Below are positions 60,106-64,000 of a DNA stretch of 64,000 nt, piece by piece. This DNA comes from Tellurirhabdus rosea. GTDB taxonomy: Bacteria; Bacteroidota; Bacteroidia; Cytophagales; Spirosomataceae. The notes below the pieces were generated by a model, which made no database searches, was not told the DNA's origin, and worked only from the letters and a program-made list of their open reading frames with translations. The position numbers were made by a program, and so were the translations under genes. Every line of letters begins with the position of its first letter. The stretch's first letter is position 1. The stretch spans positions 1,128,001 to 1,192,000 of the forward strand of contig NZ_CP111085.1 in assembly GCF_026278345.1 (NCBI RefSeq), written 5' to 3'.

Positions 60106-62194
60106 CGGTGGTTGCCTTCAGCACCACCGCGCCCAGCGGTGGGATCGTCACCCGAAGGGAATCCGGGCGGCCGTGCCATTTTTCCTTTTCCGTAGCCAAA
60201 GGTGCGGGATTTCCCATGCCGCTGCCGTGGAACTCCGTTCGGTCGCTGTTGAAAATTTCGGTCCAGGTCCCTTCGGTCGGGACGCCGATACGGTAATTCT
60301 GCCGCGGAATGGGGGTCATGTTCATCACTATCAGCACCGAATCCTGGGGATTTTTGCCGCGTCGGGTATAGACAATGATGCTGTTTTCGCGGTCCGTGGT
60401 GTCGATCCACTCGAAGCCTTCGGCCGAGAAGTTGAGTTCGTACAGGGCCGGTTCGCTGCGGTAAAGGCCGTTCAGCGCCTTCACGCATTCCTTCATGCCC
60501 TTATGTGGGGCAAATTCGAGCAGGTGCCATTCCAGACTAGCCGCAAAGTTCCATTCCGAGGTCTGCCCGAATTCGCCGCCCATGAACAGCAGCTTGGTGC
60601 CGGGATGGGTAAACATGTACGTAAACAGCAGCCGCAGATTGGCGAAGCGCTGCCATTCGTCGCCCGGCATTTTACCCACCAGCGATTTTTTGCCGTATAC
60701 CACCTCGTCGTGCGAAAGCGGCAGCATGAAGTTTTCGGTGAAGGCGTATACCGTGCTGAACGTGATTTCGTCCTGGTGCCAGCGGCGGTAGAACGCGTCG
60801 CGCTGGAAATACCGCAGGGTGTCGTTCATCCAGCCCATCATCCACTTCATGCCGAAGCCCAGTCCGCCCGTGAAGACCGGCCGCGACACGCCCGGAAAAG
60901 CCGTGGATTCCTCGGCGACCGTCTGCACATCCGGAAATTCCTTGTAAACGATCTCGTTCAGTTCCTTGAAGAGCGAAATAGCCTCCAGGTTTTCGCGCCC
61001 GCCGAAGACGTTCGGCTCCCACTCGCCATGATTCCGGGAGTAATCGAGGTACAGCATGGACGCCACGGCATCCACCCGCAGGCCGTCCACGTGAAAACGG
61101 TCGAGCCAGAACAGCGCGTTGGAAAGCAGAAACGCCCGAACCTCGTTGCGGCCATAATTGAAAATATAGCTTTTCCAGTCCGGATGGTAGCCTTTGCGCA
61201 TGTCCGGGTGCTCGTAGAGGTGCGAGCCGTCGAACATGTACAGGCCGTGCGCGTCGTACGGGAAGTGCGACGGAACCCAGTCAAGGTAGACGCCGATGCC
61301 TTCGCAGTGGAGCCGTTCGACGAGCGCCATAAACTCCTGCGGCGTCCCAAACCGGCTGCTCGGGGCAAAGTAACCCGTAATCTGGTAACCCCACGACGGG
61401 GCGTACGGATGCTCCATGACGGGCATGAACTCGATGTGCGTAAAGCCCATTTCCTTCACGTACGGCACGAGCCGGTCCGCAATTTCGCCGTAGGTCAGGT
61501 TGCGTTTGGGGTCTTCGGAGTCGCGCTGCCAGGAGCCGAGGTGCACTTCGTAGACCGAAATGGGCTTATCCAGCCCGTTATGGTTGTGCCGGGTGTTCAT
61601 CCAGCTTTTGTCCTTCCATTCGTACCAGGTGTCCCAGACAATGGAAGCGGTCTGCGGCGGCGTTTCCCACATCAGCGCAAACGGGTCGCCTTTTTCCAGC
61701 TGACGGCCGTTCTGCGCGGCGATGGCGTACTTGTAGACCTCGCCCCGGCCCACGTGCGGAATGAAGCCTTCCCAGATTCCGGAGCTGTCCCAGCGGACAA
61801 AAAGCGCGTGGCTTTCCCGGTTCCAGCCGTTGAAGTTCCCCATGACCGCCACCTGCCGGGCCGAGGGGGCCCATACGGCAAAGTAGGTGCCTACCACGCC
61901 GTTGACTTCCACCACATGCGAGCCCAGCTTCTCGTACAGTCGGCTATGTTTGCCGGCGCGGAACAGGTAAATATCGAACTCCGTCAGGCGGCTGTATCCC
62001 CAGACCGGCTTGCTCATGTCGAGCGGAAGGGGTCCGGGCGTGGCGGCGGTGGCCGGAGCTTCGGGCGAAACAAGTTCAGTCGTCGCGGCAGGTTCCGGCG
62101 TGATTACCGTCTTCGCGACACCCCGCCGCGGTGTTTGGTTCACTGGGGTTACCTCTTCCGAAAGGTTGTCGGTGGTGCTTTTGCGCTTTGCCAT
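60101..62194 (-). CDS. glgB: 1,4-alpha-glucan branching enzyme
   Basis: Adds alpha-1,6 branches in glycogen synthesis; 697 residues. An N-terminal tail of about 60 residues rich in Thr, Pro and Ala precedes a CBM48-like domain (VGTYFAVWAPSARQVAVMGN) and a GH13 barrel. In the barrel the nucleophile is in DGLRVDAVASMLYLDYSR (about residue 375), the acid/base in TVAEESTAFPGVSRP and the third acid in LPLSHDEVVYGK. KGYHPDWKSYIFNYGRNEVR is typical of branching enzymes. It follows the maltokinase-like gene by 55 bases on the same strand, so it is part of a glycogen/trehalose operon that continues beyond the window edge. Confidence 0.94.
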   Translation of the reverse strand: MAKRKSTTDNLSEEVTPVNQTPRRGVAKTVITPEPAATTELVSPEAPATAATPGPLPLDMSKPVWGYSRLTEFDIYLFRAGKHSRLYEKLGSHVVEVNGVVGTYFAVWAPSARQVAVMGNFNGWNRESHALFVRWDSSGIWEGFIPHVGRGEVYKYAIAAQNGRQLEKGDPFALMWETPPQTASIVWDTWYEWKDKSWMNTRHNHNGLDKPISVYEVHLGSWQRDSEDPKRNLTYGEIADRLVPYVKEMGFTHIEFMPVMEHPYAPSWGYQITGYFAPSSRFGTPQEFMALVERLHCEGIGVYLDWVPSHFPYDAHGLYMFDGSHLYEHPDMRKGYHPDWKSYIFNYGRNEVRAFLLSNALFWLDRFHVDGLRVDAVASMLYLDYSRNHGEWEPNVFGGRENLEAISLFKELNEIVYKEFPDVQTVAEESTAFPGVSRPVFTGGLGFGMKWMMGWMNDTLRYFQRDAFYRRWHQDEITFSTVYAFTENFMLPLSHDEVVYGKKSLVGKMPGDEWQRFANLRLLFTYMFTHPGTKLLFMGGEFGQTSEWNFAASLEWHLLEFAPHKGMKECVKALNGLYRSEPALYELNFSAEGFEWIDTTDRENSIIVYTRRGKNPQDSVLIVMNMTPIPRQNYRIGVPTEGTWTEIFNSDRTEFHGSGMGNPAPLATEKEKWHGRPDSLRVTIPPLGAVVLKATTV

Positions 62195-62249
62195 AGGCTA
62201 ATTGTCAATAAATTCCTGCAAATTATATGGTCAGGTCAGAAAAACGAAG

Positions 62250-63902
62250 TTACGCTTTTTTGGTCTGCAGCAGTCCGGTGGGCAGCCCTCGGCCTTCGTT
62301 GGTCAGATTTCCGTCGGCAATCCGGATTTTTTCAATCTCCCGAATCACGTCCACAATGCCTTTCAGCGGAATCTTTACCCAGTGCGGACGATAACTGATT
62401 TCGTAACCCAGTTCGTATACTGCCTTTTCCAATAAGTAAATCAGGAGCAAAAAGTTTATTTCGGCGTTGTCTTTGAACAAGGGATGCGGACTCCCGATGG
62501 TTTCCAGATACGCATCCATAAACGTATCCCGGATGAGTTTGAACCAGCGGTCGGACACCCGCTGCAACTGGTCCGCCTCGATTCCGGCGGTTTCGGCGCT
62601 GCCAAACAGCTTGGCACTCACGGCGTAATGATACGACCGGACCATGCCCGCCACGTCTTTCAGCGGCGAATGTTTGATTTTCCGCTCGGTGATGCTGCTT
62701 TCCGGTTCGCCTTCAAAATCAATGATGACAAAATCGTTCTGCGTAGCCAGGACTTGCCCCAGGTGGTAATCGCCGTGAATGCGGATGCGCAGGGACTCGA
62801 TCGGGCGACAGCGGAAATCGGCCACGAAATCATCAATGAGTTCTTTGGCTTCCATAAACACCCAGGCCAGCCGCTGGGCGAGCGGGTCGAGGCGAGTGTA
62901 ATTGTCGATCAGCAGGTTGTAGCGGCCTTCGAGCAGGTGTTCGATGCGGCCGATGATAAACTCCCGGTATTCGTCGGTGAACGGCTCCGGGGCAAACTCC
63001 GGACCGGCATGCTGGTTGTAGAGGGCGCAGTGCAGTTCGCCCGTCCGCTGGCCCAGCAGCTCGACCATGTCGAACACCTCCTCCCGAATGGAGAACATCC
63101 GCTGCGGCACCTGGTAAAGAAAATCGTTGAGGTAATCGCCCGTCAGGTCCCAGCTGTCTTTCCGGTTTTCGACCATGAGCTGCATCATCACGAGCGTCAC
63201 GTCGGGGGCACCTTCCTGCTTCAGCACTACGCTGCCGGCATAGGCCGGAATATGGTCAAAATTGCTGTGTTCGGTGATAAAACTGACCGTTTCGACCTCC
63301 GGGTTGGTCTCGCTGAACAGCTTCCGGTACAGCTTCACAAAATATTTATTCCCGAAAACCAGCGCCGAATTGCTGGAATCGACGGGCAGCACGCGACTCG
63401 GCAGCCGGGTGTTCAGGTCCTCTTCTGCCAGACCGCGCCCGCGCAGGAACTGCAGATCGCCATCCGGCCCGGCCAGCGTATGCTGCGAAGCCATGAAGCC
63501 GTAGAGCATTTCGCGGAAGCGTTCATCGTACATCGCATCGATCAGCAGCCCGCGCCCGTTGCCCAGCTTTACCTTCGCCATGATGCCTTTGGGCGGAATA
63601 TCGCGCGCTTCCGGCTGGTCGCTTTCCAGCAGCCCCAGCGGCAGCAGGTAGTTTTCGGCATCCCCTTCGGAATACTCCACCCCAAGAATGGTCAGGTACG
63701 CTACGGACGACCCTACCGGCACGGGGTGAATCTGCCGCAACTGGAACCGGATAGGCTGGCGGGCCTTCCCGGCAAACCAGCGACAGGTATTCACGTAAGG
63801 CGGCAAAACCTCCGTTTCCAGGCGCTGAATCAATTCTGCTTTATTTTTTATGTCTTCCCAATCCGGGAGATTCGCCAGATTGAGGACGGCTGCTTCAGTC
63901 AT
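62250..63902 (-). CDS. Maltokinase (Pep2/Mak-like)
   Basis: Phosphorylates maltose to maltose 1-phosphate, feeding GlgE in the trehalose-to-glycogen route; 550 residues. The N-terminal cap (LPPYVNTCRWFAGKARQPIR) and the kinase signature IRIHGDYHLGQVLATQNDFV followed by IIDFEGEPESS (about residues 371-400) match the maltokinase family. RKIKHSPLKDVAGMVRSYHY is also typical. In relatives this domain can be fused to trehalose synthase; here it is free-standing. glgB lies downstream. A perfect 18-base palindrome lies 20 bases upstream of the start. Confidence 0.85.
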   Translation of the reverse strand: MTEAAVLNLANLPDWEDIKNKAELIQRLETEVLPPYVNTCRWFAGKARQPIRFQLRQIHPVPVGSSVAYLTILGVEYSEGDAENYLLPLGLLESDQPEARDIPPKGIMAKVKLGNGRGLLIDAMYDERFREMLYGFMASQHTLAGPDGDLQFLRGRGLAEEDLNTRLPSRVLPVDSSNSALVFGNKYFVKLYRKLFSETNPEVETVSFITEHSNFDHIPAYAGSVVLKQEGAPDVTLVMMQLMVENRKDSWDLTGDYLNDFLYQVPQRMFSIREEVFDMVELLGQRTGELHCALYNQHAGPEFAPEPFTDEYREFIIGRIEHLLEGRYNLLIDNYTRLDPLAQRLAWVFMEAKELIDDFVADFRCRPIESLRIRIHGDYHLGQVLATQNDFVIIDFEGEPESSITERKIKHSPLKDVAGMVRSYHYAVSAKLFGSAETAGIEADQLQRVSDRWFKLIRDTFMDAYLETIGSPHPLFKDNAEINFLLLIYLLEKAVYELGYEISYRPHWVKIPLKGIVDVIREIEKIRIADGNLTNEGRGLPTGLLQTKKA

Positions 63903-63922
63903 ACGGATGCTGAGTGATTAGG

Positions 63923-63940
63923 TACAGGGTTAACCCTGTA
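63923..63940. promoter_or_regulatory. 18-base palindrome TACAGGGTTAACCCTGTA, operator candidate
   Basis: Perfect inverted repeat, 20 bases upstream of the maltokinase-like start codon, near the right end of the window. It looks like the binding site of a dimeric regulator such as a LacI-type protein, but no regulator gene is in the window. Confidence 0.5.
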
Positions 63941-64000
63941 ATAATACAAAGTGATTGGGGAGATAAGCCAAAAGACGGCAAAAAAAGCAGAAGACGAGGG

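Noticed and set aside
60041-62398. A 785-codon open frame on the + strand opposite glgB
   Set aside because: The glgB reading has all GH13 catalytic motifs; the antisense translation is Arg/His/Val-rich with no domain.

Overview
The window looks like chromosomal DNA of a Bacteroidota member of the order Cytophagales, most likely the Spirosomataceae (Spirosoma/Larkinella/Fibrella type). The grounds are moderately high GC by eye, Bacteroidota promoters of the TTTG-N19-TAnnTTTG type, two DUF6089-like outer-membrane barrels, arginine genes that use an acylated ornithine carbamoyltransferase, a Rel-Fur-PurA neighbourhood and separate tig, clpP and clpX genes. There are no rRNA genes, insertion sequences, phage genes or CRISPR arrays. 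Coding density is high: no stretch over about 270 bases lacks a CDS or RNA gene.

Layout: (1) 24-5635, a metal-efflux RND operon (czcA, tolC-like, czcB), convergent with a nucleoside transporter. (2) 7195-15271, a seven-cistron operon that I read as a D-apiose catabolic and uptake locus. It holds a TIM-barrel decarboxylase (OiaC-like) fused to a D-apionate oxidoisomerase (ApnO-like), an ApsD-like Gfo/Idh/MocA dehydrogenase, an RbsABC-type ABC importer and an ApnL-like lactonase. (3) 15441-22552, ppk1, gyrB and a four-PAS histidine kinase. (4) 22803-31886, envelope proteins (LEA-like lipoprotein, M23 peptidase, two barrels), NAD kinase, a CBS protein, a hydrolase, a PabA/TrpG-type amidotransferase and two FAD oxidoreductases. 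(5) 32022-38239, a membrane-anchored HExxH protein, an NlpC/P60 hydrolase, argB-argF'-argD, a hydrolase and a lipoprotein. (6) 38382-44841, clpX, clpP and tig on one strand, with an unrelated gene inserted on the opposite strand in each gap. (7) tRNA-Leu(UAG), rel, fur, an HNH-nuclease cassette and purA. (8) 50302-59885, a sulfite-dehydrogenase pair with a downstream unknown protein, a frameshifted coiled-coil gene, an amino acid/ethanolamine permease, two coiled-coil membrane proteins, a double NIPSNAP protein, an alpha-E protein and a barrel-like protein. (9) 60101-63902, glgB and a maltokinase-like gene, the glycogen branch of the trehalose/maltose-1-phosphate route.

The two most unusual signals are these. 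First, at least 14 intergenic long hairpins recur through the window. Their arms (up to 36 of 36 paired bases) are built from short iterated words and usually carry a GCTCCGC/GCTTCGC box next to the loop. Most sit exactly between the stop codons of convergent genes. Second, the OiaC-ApnO fusion joins at a run of seven A residues. With six A residues the same sequence would encode two separate proteins overlapping by ATGA.

All function calls come from reading motifs and gene order; no database search was possible.
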